Shown one piece after another: positions 23,334-35,580 of a stretch of 64,000 nucleotides of DNA; within the stretch, counting starts at the first letter, position 1, and each line of letters begins with the position of its first letter. A program made the translations under genes and the position numbers. Below the pieces are notes generated by a model. That model was not told where the DNA came from and did not search any database. It was given only the letters and a program-made list of their open reading frames with translations. The DNA comes from Saussurea involucrata (lineage: Eukaryota; Streptophyta; Magnoliopsida; Asterales; Asteraceae), in assembly GCA_033807775.1 (NCBI GenBank), contig CM066315.1, forward strand, positions 61,760,320 through 61,824,319, read 5' to 3'.

Positions 23334-23402
23334 ATAATCTGGGTCTTTTCTCCCCCTCACGGTGATCAGGATCATCCTGGTCATCGTGTTTCCGCTTCAG
23401 AC
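23334..23402 (-). other. Internal polypurine tract coding the GEK motif in the B third ORF
   Basis: The minus strand reads GTGAGGGGGAGAAAAGACC, coding REGEKRP after LKRKHDDQDDPDH. The equivalent spots in A2 (39711-39725) and C (59350-59372) are also GGGGGAGAA and also code GEK. The flanking basic residues resemble a bipartite nuclear localisation signal. Confidence 0.6.
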
Positions 23403-25785
23403 CGCCTGCTTGGCTCTTGCAGGTTTCTTCTAGGGAACTGACTCTCTCGAACATCAGAGTAAGAGCTCGGTTGAATCCCTTGAGAGTTGAGTCGATAGAG
23501 TCCAGGCGAGATGTAATAGATGAGGAAGGAGCAGTGACCTGGGATTTCAGAATGGAGATCACGTCTGCTTCGGTTGAGGCATTTGTTTCTGATTCTTGGA
23601 GCAGTTGGGCCAGTAGCATCGTCTTTAGAGTGTCCACCGAATAGATAGGTTGAGTTGAGATCGGTGGAGGTACATGTGCGGATTCAGCTTCGACGACCTT
23701 GTCTTTGCCCTTGATTGCACGCATAACTTTGGCAAGTTCAGCGGCTACATATTGCTGCCTATTTTGATCCATTGCCTTGCGGACAGCCTTAAGGGTGCTG
23801 TCCAGGGACCCTGGTGACACAAAGTCTGGGTGAGTAACTCCGGGTTCACTTAGATTACCCGTTGAGGAATCTACCGCAGGGGTAGAGCCACCTACGTTCA
23901 CAGTTGGCATGTCGGTAGCTGTGGTAGGATTTCCCTCCGATCCTTGTGTTCCACCTAGAGGTGAAGACACTACGGTGGTTCCGGTCGAGTCACGAAGATT
24001 CTCGACTTGGTGTTGCTCCTCTTGTGTCCTAGCCAAAGGATTTTCAATAACAAATGGCTCTAGACTCGATTGTGCATTAAAAGAAGTCGCGACCGGGGGC
24101 TGCTGGTCGCTTGTTTCAACACCAGCACTCTCCGAGTGAGAGGCCGGTGGAAGTTGTGCTATATCCCCGTGATGTACTGAAACATCCGTCTTTTGAGAGA
24201 TGAATGAGTGGATGAGGGGGTCGTTCAATTGCTCTGCTGGGTCCACGGAGTCTTCTTCAATACCCCGTCCCAACAATAAAGACGGGATAGCAGATGTGGC
24301 TACCCGGATATCTCACGTTTCGGTTCGCTCAGGGGCCTCGTTATCTTTACGGCCCAATCTTTCCTGGTTCGCTTTCGAACGCAGTTCTCTCTGGCTCGCA
24401 GTTTCTAACTCAACTCCTTCTACTCCCTCAATCCCAGGTGAAGCATGGGTAGGTGAGTCAAGTGGGATGCCTTCGGTGAAGTCAGGGTTCGGTCCGATAC
24501 GGGGAGGTATTTTTGAGAGCCGAATGGCACGGGTCGTGTCAGATGCCGTATCGGAGTCAGATTCTACATTATGAACCTGGAAGGTAGGTGAAGGCGAGTC
24601 GGAAAGATATGGTATGGAGTCATGTGGGAGCATCGGTCGTGAGGACGATGCTCCGGCTTCGCCTGTTGGACGGGGTTGGCTAGAACTGGGTTGCGATACC
24701 GCTGCACCACTCACACTAGTTCCCCTTCCCCTAACCATCAACACACCCCGCCCGGCAGCACCTGCTTGCTGGGCCCTCCCACCTCTCATTCTCGGACCCT
24801 CACGTCTCTCGGGTCTAAGTCCCTGGGCAGGTCCCTCCGGTTCTGGCTGGACCATGGGATTCCCTATCTCTTCCCTATAAGCAACTACCCCTGGTACAGC
24901 AGGATCGGCGATAGCTAAAAAGGCTTCAGGGATGGGCATGGCCACCGCATTGGATGGATTGCGGATGACCATGTATTGTAAATGATGGTGGGGACAAACC
25001 GGATGGGTTAGGCGTCGCGGTATGGCGGGATTGGCGTCCATGTGATGTCGGACAACGAGCGAAAGGAAACGCGGGTAGGGGAGGAACTTCTTCTGTTTCG
25101 AACCTCTGATTTGGCGAATGGCCTGTACCAGTTCACGCCAGATAATCATTGCTGTGTCGACGTGGCGGTTGTAGCACACGGCATGGAATAGGCGTAGAAA
25201 ATTGCCGGTGCACTGGTCGATGCCCTTCCATCTCGATGAAAGACATATGTTCAGAATTGTGAACAGACTATACCAGATGGGGGCCAGGTACTTACGGTTG
25301 AACGCGGACGGGCGGTCGAGAGCATGATTGTATCCTAGCGCGCGGACTTGTTCGCACAGCGTTTGGTCATTTACCGCAGGGTCGTATCTTTGATGTCCGC
25401 CAGCGGTGGCTTCCGGAAGTGAAAGAAGGCGACGGAAGGAGTCCGGTGTCATCGTGAAAGGTTGGTTGTCAATCTGGGCGGTGATTGTCTGTGTATTCCC
25501 AGTAGTGACAACTCGGGCACTGAACCATACCTGAAGGACATAGATGAGCGGAACGTCAGCTGTGACGGTGAGTGCCTCACGGAGAGGGTGACGGATACGT
25601 ATATCCAACAGAACATGATGTTGTGGCTGTGGACGGAACTGAGCCGGGTCCAGATGATGATTGTTCGGCTCTATCTCCGTGCCATGGTCAGGTTCGACTA
25701 AGGCATTATCCGCTGCCTCGTCTATGAAATCCTCTTGAGGAATTTGCTCTTCCGGAGGTTGTTGTGGATTTTGTTGATCCGCCAT

Positions 25786-27387
25786 TGAAGTATTTGAAAA
25801 TAAGGCACAGTTAGTCATAGAGATGGATGAACAAGTATCGACGCGTACCTTTGCATTAAATGGCTCAATCTGAGACGAATTGAGGACTAGCAGTGACAAA
25901 ACAGGTACTGAATTGGCGAAATAGGGGTGTCCGGACAAAAGTAGTGAAATGAGTAAACTGTCCGAACAACATATGTTTTTCGGTCAAAGGGATTTCGGAT
26001 GGGATAATGGTTTCCGGACAAAATGGACAGACCAGACAGTACAAGGCTGTCCGGATAAACGAGACAATCCGGACAAAAAATGGTTTCCGATTGAAAGAGT
26101 TTTCCGGACAAAACGGGGTTCCGGACACATAAACTATCTGGTAGTTGAACGTACCGGAAACCCTGAGGTTTCCGGACAACTAGGGTATCCGGATGTTGAG
26201 AGAGACCGGATAAAATATCCAACGGATGAAACTGTCCGTATAAAACGTCATGCGATTGAGCGTGTCCGGATACATTGAGTGTTTCCGGACGATTATCAAA
26301 ATCACCAATCTACTAAAATAGAGTCCTAAACAGGTACTAAGCTAGTCAGATAGTGTCGATACACATATGTATGCGTGTAAACTCAGCAGATATTGCCTAT
26401 ACCTAGCAGAATAGACACAAAATCGAGGAAACCCATAAGGGGTTTTCGGATGCTGTGAAGTAACCAATCTAGTGGACGAGTGGTGTGATGTTGTGTACGA
26501 TTGAGACATGAATGAAACCGAGATGAAGAATAGAGAAACATACCTGATAACGGATGAAAAACACGATAGAGAATCGGGTAAACTGAGCGAGGCCGAAAGA
26601 GAGAGAGTGTTTGAGAGGGTTTAGGGTTTTAGCAAGGAAATCCGGGTAAATGAGAAAAGAGAAACCCGGATGGTATATATATACCCGGATGGGGTATCCG
26701 GGTTCTTACCCAACCCGGGTAGAGACCTGGTCCGGATACTGTCCGTATACTGTCCGGACTCCGTGGGTTGTCCGGATACTGTCCGGATACTTCAACAGTT
26801 GTCCTGTTCCTTGGAATTTTTCAGTAATTGGAACTGTAAGAAGACGTTGTCTTGCTCCCCCTCAAGCTGAGCATGGGGATTTCATTGCTCCCCCTCGGAT
26901 AGTGCAGTAGAGTGCAGTGAGGAGTCCGACACCAAAAACAACGTGTAGCATTTTAAAGAAAAAAATTGTGTCGCTCCCCTTCAAATGATGAACGTAACTT
27001 GAGAATCTCACAGGAGTGCCCACACACGAAAAAACTTTTTAGCATTAAAGAAAAACTATGTGTGACTCTCCCCCTCAAAGGATAAGTAAACTTACCTGAT
27101 ACTTCTTTGTGCTCCCCCTGAACACATGAACACACTTTGAAAACACAAAGATGGATAGATAAACAGATATAGACGACTGTATGAAATAAAATAAACACAC
27201 GAAGAAAGAAAGGACAACAAACGAAATCTACGAAATAAATACAGAGACTAAATCTAACGGTGTAACTGGAACAAGTAGAATACAAGTGCGAGGAAGTGTG
27301 TGCTCATTCATCAGGAGGGTAAACACCGGATGAGGAGTAGACAGTTACTCGTATATGTATGGAACTTGTTACGGGCACACAATCGGA
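25786..27387 (-). other. B spacer between RNase H and third ORF, with CCGGA clusters and repeated polypurine tracts
   Basis: CCGGA clusters lie at 25929-26290 and 26641-26790. Minus-strand GAGGGGGAGC-type tracts recur at 26855, 26887, 26974, 27067 and 27111. Short ORFs here are products of the CCGGA words. Multiple polypurine tracts before the 3' LTR are a known Sirevirus trait. Confidence 0.75.
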
Positions 27388-28866
27388 TTACGTCGTCAGT
27401 TTTAGCATACCTAACTTTTGCACAAGAGTGTTAAAACGTTTTTCGTCCAATGCTTTGGTAAATAGGTCTGCTAGCTGATGTTCAGTATTTACGAAGTAGA
27501 GTTCGATGGTACCTCTTTCGACGTGATCCTTAATGAAGTGATACCGAACGTCGATGTGCTTCGTCTTGGTGTGTTGAACCGGGTTACTTGATATAGCGAT
27601 GGCGCTCTTAGAGTCACAGTAAATCGGGACCTTGACGTACGTGAAACCATAGTGTTTGAGTTGCGTCCTCATCCAGATGACTTGGGAACAACAGCTTGCG
27701 GCAGCCACGTACTTCGCCTCGACAGTTGATGTTGAAACGCATTGCTGCTTCTTTGATGCCCAACTTACCAGGCTATCTCCCAAAAATTGAATGTGACCCG
27801 ACGTGCTCTTCCGGTCCAGCATGCAGCCCGCGTGATCCGCGTCGAAATAGGCGGATAGTGCAAAACCTGTCTCTCTCGGGTACCACAGACCAAGATCAGC
27901 AGTACCACGTAAATAACGAAAGATTCGTTTGACAGCAGTCATATGGGACTCTTTAGGTTTTGATTGATATCGGGCACACAAGAAAGTTGAGAACATAATA
28001 TCCGGCCTACTTGCAGTTAAGTACATTAGAGAACCTATCCTCCCGCGATACAATTTAGGATTCACATCCGTTCCGTGTGGATCGGCGTGAATCTTTGTAT
28101 TGGGCGCCATGGGAGTTTTCATTGGCGAGGACTGGTCCAGCTGGAATTTCCGAAGAATATCCCGGATGTATTTAGCCTGGTTTATGAATATCCCGGTCGA
28201 CAGTTGTTTAACTTGAAGACCAAGGAAGAAATTCATCTCGCAAAGCATGCTCATTTTGAAATTTTTTTCCATAAGAGTGGCAAAGTTCTTAGCATATAGG
28301 GGACTGGTAGAGCCGAATATTATATCATCTACATACACTTGAACGAGGAGTATGTGACCATTTTCGTTTTTGATGAATAAAGTCGAATCGATTTTACCTC
28401 GTGTGAATTTGGACTTTATCAAAAACTCGGACAGTGTTTTGTACCATGCTCGCGGAGCTTGCTTTAGACTGTAAAGCGCCTTGTCTAAAATGTAGACGTG
28501 ATCAGGCTTCGAGTCGTCCACGAATCCGTCAGGCTGCGACACATAAACTTCTTCCTCGATATTGCCGTAGAGAAACGCGGTCTTCACATCCATTTGGAAG
28601 ACTGTGAAGTTCTTGTGTGCTGCATAAGCGAGGAACATTCGGATGGCTTCGATTCTAGCTACTGGAGCATTGGTCTCATCATAATCGATCCCTTCTTGTT
28701 GACGGTACCCCTTGGCCACTAGACGCGCCTTGTTGCGTACGACGATTCCGTCTTCATCCTTCTTACTCTTGAAGATCCATTTGGTTCCTATCACCGTCTT
28801 GTTCTTTGGACGTGGAACCAGTCGCCATACCTTCAGAGCCTCGAATTGGTTGAGCTCTTCTTGCAT
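27388..28866 (-). CDS. B reverse transcriptase and RNase H
   Basis: A 492-codon intact frame; the same frame is open upstream to 29025, so the first Met is not the natural start. It carries KTVIGTKWIFKSKKDEDG, MDVKTAFLYG, LYSLKQAPRAWYK and the catalytic YVDDIIFGSTSPL. RNase H follows with YFDADHAGC, STVEAKYVAA and YCDSKSAIAISSN. The usual AEAEY is VEAKY, a change at a conserved acidic position that may lower RNase H activity. It ends LGMLKLTT. A stop at 29026-29028 separates it from integrase. Confidence 0.93.
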   Translation of the reverse strand: MQEELNQFEALKVWRLVPRPKNKTVIGTKWIFKSKKDEDGIVVRNKARLVAKGYRQQEGIDYDETNAPVARIEAIRMFLAYAAHKNFTVFQMDVKTAFLYGNIEEEVYVSQPDGFVDDSKPDHVYILDKALYSLKQAPRAWYKTLSEFLIKSKFTRGKIDSTLFIKNENGHILLVQVYVDDIIFGSTSPLYAKNFATLMEKNFKMSMLCEMNFFLGLQVKQLSTGIFINQAKYIRDILRKFQLDQSSPMKTPMAPNTKIHADPHGTDVNPKLYRGRIGSLMYLTASRPDIMFSTFLCARYQSKPKESHMTAVKRIFRYLRGTADLGLWYPRETGFALSAYFDADHAGCMLDRKSTSGHIQFLGDSLVSWASKKQQCVSTSTVEAKYVAAASCCSQVIWMRTQLKHYGFTYVKVPIYCDSKSAIAISSNPVQHTKTKHIDVRYHFIKDHVERGTIELYFVNTEHQLADLFTKALDEKRFNTLVQKLGMLKLTT

Positions 28867-29025
28867 AGCAATGATCCAGTCCGGATCTTCAAGCGCTTCG
28901 CGTACGTTCGTCGGTTCGATGTTGCTTAAGAAACCGGAAAATAGACAGAAGTTGGCGGATGCACCTCGTGTTCGAACAGTTGTGGAGGGATCACCGATGA
29001 TTTGGTGTAAGGGATGAGCTCGCGT

Positions 29026-30874
29026 CTATTTGGTGGAATGCGGAAGCTGTTGCTGAGTAATGTGAGACGCGTCCGAATCCACATAACCACCAGAAGGTAG
29101 GTCTTGTACCGCCTCGAGTGTTGCAGGTTGATTTCTCGGAGGAGGTGGGGGAGGATTCGTCGATGGTTGGTCAACTCCCGGTTCCGAGGAGTTCAGAAGT
29201 TGATCGTCGGTTGTAGCAGAAGACGAATCACCAGGAGTGATCTCCGGATTTGTAACAGGTTCCTCCTGGGGGGATAACAGTATCAGTAGATGTTGATGAC
29301 GACGGTTGTGCTGTCTCCACAATGATGGATGGCGTGCTTGTAGAAGGCGGCGGACCGGATAGGTGCGACGAGTCCTCAATACGAGCAGCTTCAAGTCGAT
29401 TATGTGCTGAGACAGTAGGGGAAACATTAAAGATGTCATCATAAAAATACTTAAACAGTAAATCTAAATCAGAAGAGTTATCCTTCGATGAAGATGCATG
29501 ATTCGGATTTACAGTCGCTTGTGTAGATCCCGAACTTGGAGGTCCGGAAGCTAACACGCCAGTTAAACCGGGTTCTGAACCGAGTTGTTCAGAAGCCAAG
29601 TCTGAGGCTTCGTCGAATGTCACGTTTATGCTTTAAACAATGGATTTGGTCCGTTTGTTGTAAACGCGATACGCCTTAGCCTGCATGGAGTATCCGATGA
29701 AGACTCCTTTGTCCGCCTTGGGGCTGAATTTGCCAAGATCATCTTTGTCATTCATAACGTAGCACGTGCATCCGAACGCATGAAAGTACTTGATGTTCGA
29801 AACGTGGTTGTTCATGATCTCGTATGGCGTCTTGTTGAATCGCTTGTTGAGGATGGAGCGGTTTTGAGTGTAACAAGCCGTAGACACCGCTTCGGCCTAC
29901 AGAAATAGCGGCAGGTTGGCTTAGGAAAGCATAGTGCGAGCAGCCTCGACAAGAGTGCGGTTGCGTCGTTCCACCACTCCTTTTTTCTGAGGAGTGCGTG
30001 CAGCCGAGAAAGTGTGAGCAATGCCGACTGAAGTCAGATAATTAACGACTGTCTGATTCTTGAACTCCGTCCCATTGTCGGTTCTAATAGACTGAACTTG
30101 ATGCATTTTGTTCAGGTGGACAGTCTTTAGGTGGTCGATGATTAGCTCCTCAGTTTCGTCTTTCGAACGTAAGAACAGCACCCAGGTGTAGCGCGAGAAG
30201 TCGTCCACCATCACGAGAACATATTTGCGCTTGTTTATGCTTGGAACACACATCGGCCCACACAGATCTATATGAATAAGTTCTAGGGTCCGGGTCGTGC
30301 TCGGAGTTTCCTTCGGCGGGTGCGGCACTCGCTTCATCTTTCCCATCTCACATGCCTCGCAGAGACGATCCTTCACGAACTGAAGGTCGGGCATGCCTTT
30401 TACGTGTCCGTCCAGCACCAACTTGTTGATACTCTTGAAATTTAGGTGCGATAGTCTCCGATGCCAAATCCAAGCTTATTGGGAACTGGCCTTTGACATG
30501 AGGCAGACGGGGTTATCGGGCTTCAGAGTTGCGAGGTCGATCGTGTAGATATTGGTCTCGTGTTTTCCAACCAATAGCTCCTCTCCGTCATCGTTGAGGA
30601 TTCGACACCGTGTCTTTTTGAAGCTGACCTCGAGATCTTTGTCGCAGAATTGCCCGATGCTGAACAGTTTGTGTCCTAATCCCGCGACATGTGATATCTT
30701 CTTGATTGTGAGCTTATCTTGAACAATGTCGTCGTAGCCCACGATCGGCGCCTTGTTATCGTTTCCAAATCTCACGTGTCCACCGTATTCTTCCTTGTAG
30801 TTCGTGAGAAGCTCCTTTCTTCCGGTCATGTGCTTGGAGCATCCAGAATCTAAGTACCACACATGACCGTGCTG
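29026..30874 (-). pseudogene. B protease and integrase, broken
   Basis: After TTTTTGCAG at 30872 the frame reads HGHVWYLDSGCSKHMTG (protease DSG triad). A TAA near 30476 interrupts it before AWIWHRRLSHLNF. Integrase then shows CEACEMGKMKR, HIDLCGPM, RTDNGTEFKNQ and NGVVERRNRT (KKG for QNG just before). TAA and TAG stops between 29887 and 29921 and a TAA near 29633 follow, then the VTFDEAS region. A frameshift near 29240 moves the proline/serine linker to another frame (29026-29442) that leads into RT. The catalytic D, D and E are all present. Most of the stops are of the C-to-T or G-to-A type. Confidence 0.9.
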
Positions 30875-30884
30875 CAAAAACAGA

Positions 30885-32852
30885 TTAACGGAGTTTAGGT
30901 ACCCAAATTTGTTTGGGTCCTGGAGGGTTAGATTTGGCACCTCGTGGAGGAACTTGCTTTGACACAGATTTCCCCTTGGGTGTAGGTTGTACACCTTTAG
31001 CGGGAACTGGTTTTGGCACAGGTTGCCTCCTTGGTGTAGAATTTACACCGTTTGGAGGAAAGTTATTTTTAGCAGGTTGCCTCTTAGGTGTCGGTTTAAC
31101 CTCAGTAGGAGTAGCCCGTTTTGCATTGGGTTTGGTCTCCCGCTGTGGTTTAACCTCTGATTGGTACCCTCGTTGAGTATGGTGTTTCTTGTTGGTTTTA
31201 CGAGGGTTTCGTTTGGGTGGATGATTAAACATGTGAGGTGACCCATACCAATCATTTAAGTTAATTTGATCAAAATCATTCCAACTACATCTAGAACAAA
31301 CTAAACAATCATGCGATAATTGAATCAATTGATGAACTGAATTAAGTTTAATCGGGAAAGAAACTTCAAAACGATTCCAATTATTCCAAACACAATTGTC
31401 TTTGTTTTTTCTAGAATTGAAAGCAGTAGGGAACGACTTTGACGCTGCATCCTTGACAGATTCCTTGTTTAGCCACTTTGGTTTTTTTGGTTTTGCTCGA
31501 CCATTATTATCTGAAACAACAGGGACAGAATGATCAGTGACTTTAGAAGGAACAGTATTTTTGGTAGGCAATGGTCCGGTCTCCTGCCTCGGCTGTGATT
31601 GCTTTTTAGAAACAGGTTTAGAAGTTGGTTTTGATTGAGAAATCTTGATCACAGCTGGGGCCTTTGTTTGAGAACTGCTACCCTTTAGAAAATTGACCGG
31701 ATGATTGACTACTGGAGACAAAAAATCAGCGTGACACGGGAGAGGTTTGTCGAAAGGGAACGACTCAAACTGTCCATCAGAATTGCCTTCAGAGTTCATG
31801 AATGCTGAAAAATCGACATCCGAAAGTACTGGACTTGGACCGGTCGAGGAAGGCGAGGAACACTTTGTGCTTTCGGTTGTGTGCTTTGGGGGATTCGGTG
31901 TGGAAGCGTTTGAAAAATCAGAATTTAAATTCCTTTTAACACACTCATCTTGAGAAACTATATTTTCTTGCGAAGAGATATTTCCGATGAAGGCTTTACA
32001 CGAGGATGTGTTAGATGAGTTAGAGGAAAGTTCAGGTGAAATCTGTTTTTCAGATTTGAGTTGGTCAATTTGCTCTTGGAGCTGACCATTTCTTGCATAC
32101 TCCTCCATCTTTCTTGTTGCCAAAGCAGCCAGTTTCGATGTGAGCATATTAATTTCACCTCGAAGGATTTCCCGTCCTTCATTTGACACACCTTCGGTTT
32201 TCTCAGATTTGAGTTTCTCAAGTTCCTGAATTAGCGTTTTCTTCTCGTTTTGAAAAACAGACCTTTCTTTCTCAAACGACTCCTCCAACTCGACAATCTT
32301 TGCTTCCAAGATGAGAGGGGGAACATAGAGTTTAAACTCGTCCGTCTCATTCTTGGTTGCTGGTGTATGGTACTCATCCTTTTTGGAGGAATCCTTGGGC
32401 TTAGCAACCTTGTTAGGGTCGAAGTAGTCATTTGAGAGATACTTTTTGTTCTTTTTATAGGAATTATTCAAAGGTTCATAACAAAACGGAAGATGAATTC
32501 CTCGTTTTTGGGTGCGCTTATATACCTCGGTGTCCTCTTCCTTTTCAGGTTCAAGAGGACCAGTCCATTGAATGGCATATTCCGGATACTTTTTATCTAA
32601 CCCAAAGCATGCAAAATCATACAAAGTTGGTGTATGCCATCTTCCCTTTTTCAAATAATGTGGGTTATCATATCCGATACCCCATTTTTTGTTAAAGTAC
32701 GTGAACTCTTTGGGTTTATTCAGAAAGATGGTTTGATCAGTTTGACCCCTTTTGTGGAGTTTGGTTTCAAGATCAAGAATTTTAGTAACAAACTCCTTGT
32801 GCTGAATTTGAAGAGAGGAACATTGATAAACAAGTTCTTCTTTCTCATTCAT
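30885..32852 (-). CDS. B gag-proximal linker with coiled coil
   Basis: 655 codons with coiled-coil heptads at residues 1-35 and about 190-270 (ELEESFEKERSVFQNEKKTL region). A long serine/proline region and a very basic proline-lysine tail follow, ending IWVPKLR and a TAA. The same end (W-V/I-P-K then stop) is seen in A1, A2, C and D. The frame is shared with gag upstream, interrupted by two stops between 32853 and 33056, so originally gag and linker were one protein. Coiled coils between gag and protease are a Sirevirus feature. It probably works in particle assembly or host-protein binding (inference). Confidence 0.8.
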   Translation of the reverse strand: MNEKEELVYQCSSLQIQHKEFVTKILDLETKLHKRGQTDQTIFLNKPKEFTYFNKKWGIGYDNPHYLKKGRWHTPTLYDFACFGLDKKYPEYAIQWTGPLEPEKEEDTEVYKRTQKRGIHLPFCYEPLNNSYKKNKKYLSNDYFDPNKVAKPKDSSKKDEYHTPATKNETDEFKLYVPPLILEAKIVELEESFEKERSVFQNEKKTLIQELEKLKSEKTEGVSNEGREILRGEINMLTSKLAALATRKMEEYARNGQLQEQIDQLKSEKQISPELSSNSSNTSSCKAFIGNISSQENIVSQDECVKRNLNSDFSNASTPNPPKHTTESTKCSSPSSTGPSPVLSDVDFSAFMNSEGNSDGQFESFPFDKPLPCHADFLSPVVNHPVNFLKGSSSQTKAPAVIKISQSKPTSKPVSKKQSQPRQETGPLPTKNTVPSKVTDHSVPVVSDNNGRAKPKKPKWLNKESVKDAASKSFPTAFNSRKNKDNCVWNNWNRFEVSFPIKLNSVHQLIQLSHDCLVCSRCSWNDFDQINLNDWYGSPHMFNHPPKRNPRKTNKKHHTQRGYQSEVKPQRETKPNAKRATPTEVKPTPKRQPAKNNFPPNGVNSTPRRQPVPKPVPAKGVQPTPKGKSVSKQVPPRGAKSNPPGPKQIWVPKLR

Positions 32853-33053
32853 GCACTGATCAAACTGAGACTGAAGATCAGATAATTTGGCCCTTAAGTC
32901 TTTGGGTGCTATTGAAAGGATTTTTCATTTTTCCTTTAACATAGCATTTTCAGATTTATGTTTATCAGTTAATCGCATTTGAACATCTAGCTTTTCGGTT
33001 AGTGAACTAATGTCAAGCTGTTGTTCGTTAGTGGTGGCATTAAAGGAATTATC

Positions 33054-34400
33054 CTAATCAATAAGGGATTGCATTTCATTCATAAACTCTTGTTGAGAAA
33101 ATTCACATACCTGACTTGTCTTCTCTCCATCAGCTGGAGAGTGATAGCCTATGAAAGCATTTGCATCATCAGAATCGCTTTCATCATCAGAACGACCCAA
33201 CCAATAGTCGTTTTCCACGAACATAGCTTCTCCAGCTTCCTTCTGCTCAGCCAGTGCCAGTTTGGCCTTGTAGTAGTGAGAATTCTTTACTACAGGCCTT
33301 TTGCAGTCTTTAGCAAAATGACCAAGCTTTCCACAGTTGTAGCAGGTCACTGGTTCATCTCTCTTCTTTCTATCATCTTTCTCCTTCTTCTCTGACGTGT
33401 CCTGCTCATCAACTTTCTTCTTTCCCTCGTGCTTGTCTTGATAATCATGGCGCTTGTTGGAGGCGGTGGAGTAGCGCTGATTATTAGATGTTGGCTTCTT
33501 ATAAAATCGCTGTTGTTGAAAAGATTTAGTGAGTAGAGCAACAACTTTCTTGAATTCAGCTACTTCATCATTCGAGTCATTGTCTTCCTTTTCAGACTCG
33601 GAAGAGCTTTGCCTTTGAGCACGTTTAGAATGATGGCCCGAAGATTTCCCTTTCTTTAAGGATATGAGTGCAATAGGATCAGCAGTTGGCTTTGCTTCAG
33701 TCTTCTTCTCGCCCAGAAGTTCATTTACTTCATCTTCGTCTTGAAGAAGCGTCTCATACAGTTCATTGATGCTAAGGTTCTCTATCAAGTTGTTGTGCTT
33801 AACATGAGAAGCAAACACCTTCCATTCGGGTAGCAGATTGTTGAGGAACTTGAGTGCGTTCTCCGTGTTGGAACGAACAATCTGGTTCTTGTTCAGTTCA
33901 TTGAGAAGTAAGCAGAAGCGTTCATATGCTTGGGTGAGAGTCTCGCCATTGCGTTGCTTGAAACCATCAAACTTGGTTATGGCGCTGTTGATTTTCAGTT
34001 GATTGCCAACAACACTCCCACGCATCATTCTAGCCACTTGATCCCACATGCCTTTTGCCGTACCTTTGTAGCTGTCGATAGCTTGGTAGATTGAGTTGGG
34101 AAGTGCTTGGATAATATATCTATTGGCATGCTTTTCGCCTTCTATTCTGCCACTTTCCTCTACAGTCAGTTCGGCTTCAGTCTTGTCCTCATAACTAGTC
34201 ACAGGATTTGCTGCAGTTGGTGCAATGGTCTTCTGCGGCCAACGAAGCGGACCATCTTCAAGAGCTTTCTTGATGTACACATAATTGTCCTTAGATTCAA
34301 TGAAAATCATGAATCTGTCTCACCATTGGCTATACTCACCTTGATAGAGACAATGTGGTTTGGAGTCGGTTCCAATAGCAAGTGCGTCACGTGAAGTCAT
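33054..34400 (-). pseudogene. B gag with CCHC knuckle, one stop near the start
   Basis: The ATG at 34400 begins MTSRDALAIGTDSKPHC. An in-frame TGA at 34320-34322 (codon 27) follows, after which 418 codons stay open from MIFIESKDNY. The gag core (ALPNSIYQAIDSYKGTAKGMWD, FLNNLLPEWKVF) precedes an acidic serine-rich stretch and the knuckle CYNCGKLGHFAKDC at about residue 350 of the longer frame. The stop at 33054 and another just beyond separate it from the coiled-coil linker. The product would be the particle shell and RNA-binding protein. Confidence 0.9.
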
Positions 34401-34904
34401 CGTAGGTTGCAACGGAGTATTCGTCAGACGTGTAGTGTAACAACCCAAATCCCATAACATACAACATATAACATAACATGCATACATATCATTGATTTAC
34501 AACGAAAATTTCATAACAAACCAAGTACGGTCCCTTCGGTCTCATAAATTACAAAATATATATAAAAGCCTCCTAATCAACATCCATCAAAAGCTTCCTA
34601 CACTTCATCCTCTCCTGCCGATCCTTAACCAGGAAAACATATTTTTGAAAACAAAATGAGGGTTAGACCAAACGGGTCTAGTGAGTTAATCCCGGTCCTT
34701 TCCAAAATCATTATAAAACCTTTTATGTAAATCCTTTGTATCAAAATAGTTTAGATAAACCTTTGGTAATTCTTTCGTAAAATATAAACATACCACACGT
34801 ATTTAAATACCAATCCAGACTCGGGCATCGTGTACATCTCATTCACCTTATTCCTCCACAAATGGCCATATTAGTTGGTAGCAAGCCAACTAATAAATCA
34901 ACAA

Positions 34905-35030
34905 CCGGTCCGCACACCGAAACCCGGCTACCTGTCGGTCCGCACACCGGAACCCGACTACTCACCGGTCCGCTCACCGGAACCCGGCTACTAACCGGTC
35001 CGCTCACCAGAACCCGGCTACTGTGCACTT
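34905..35030. repeat. 28-bp minisatellite in E
   Basis: Four copies of a unit built on ACCGGTCCGCTCACCGGAAC then CCGGCTACT. The unit itself is made of CCGG words. Confidence 0.9.
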
Positions 35031-35381
35031 GTGTAGTGTAATGCACCAATAAATATAATATCTTACTATATTATAAACACAAAATATTCACACCTTGATC
35101 GTATATCCATTCCACACATATCCATCTCATATATATATAAACACAGATATATATATTCCAGTTGAAAACGTTTTAAAGTAAAACTCACCTTGAATGCTTA
35201 AAATACGCTTCCAAGCCTTTCTCCGAGCTATCCGATCTTTTACCCAAAATTCTCAGAATCTGAAACCATTTACATACAAATATCTCCTCACCAACTTATA
35301 TATAAAACTTACTAGCAGGCTATGAACTCTAGATACATCTACATAACTCTTATCCTCAAAAATTGACCCAACAGCCAAAAT

Positions 35382-35580
35382 ATCCGGAAACCTCAAACTA
35401 CCCGGACAATCATGAACTTTCCGGACAGCATAAAGAATCTGGACAACACAATTTATCCGGACAACACAAGGAATCCGGATGCCATCCGGTTTCTAAATCA
35501 TCCGAAAACCATCAATCAAATCTTCCGGACTCTATCAACAACTTACCCGGACACATTCATACTGTGTCCGGAAACCTCGG
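35382..35580. repeat. CCGGA-word cluster in E
   Basis: TCCGGA/CCCGGA words recur about every 15-20 bases, with the same spacing habit as the clusters in B and D. Confidence 0.85.

Larger units (their letters stand above)
21937..25785 (-). pseudogene. B third ORF (aORF), one frame with three stops
   Basis: From ATG at 25785 (MADQQNPQQPPEEQ) to a stop at 21937-21939 the frame is continuous for 1283 codons including the terminator. It is interrupted by in-frame stops near 24313 (TGA), 23290-23304 (TAG) and 22647 (TAA). Residues 60-270 form the conserved core shared with A and C: APIWYSLFTILNICLSS and FLPYPRFLSLVVRHHM. A proline/serine region, a coiled coil (residues about 690-790) and a basic HREGEKRPR motif follow. 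The C-terminal domain reads PEFGIVFINEQKEKRFMRFS and FCDGTLLKVRDAL. The stop TAG lies inside the first bases of the LTR, so the polypurine tract is translated. Function unknown. Confidence 0.85.

Noticed and set aside
25865..26278. Overlapping ORFs of about 105-110 codons on both strands
   Set aside because: They are made of CCGGA-word translations in a non-coding spacer and have no conservation.
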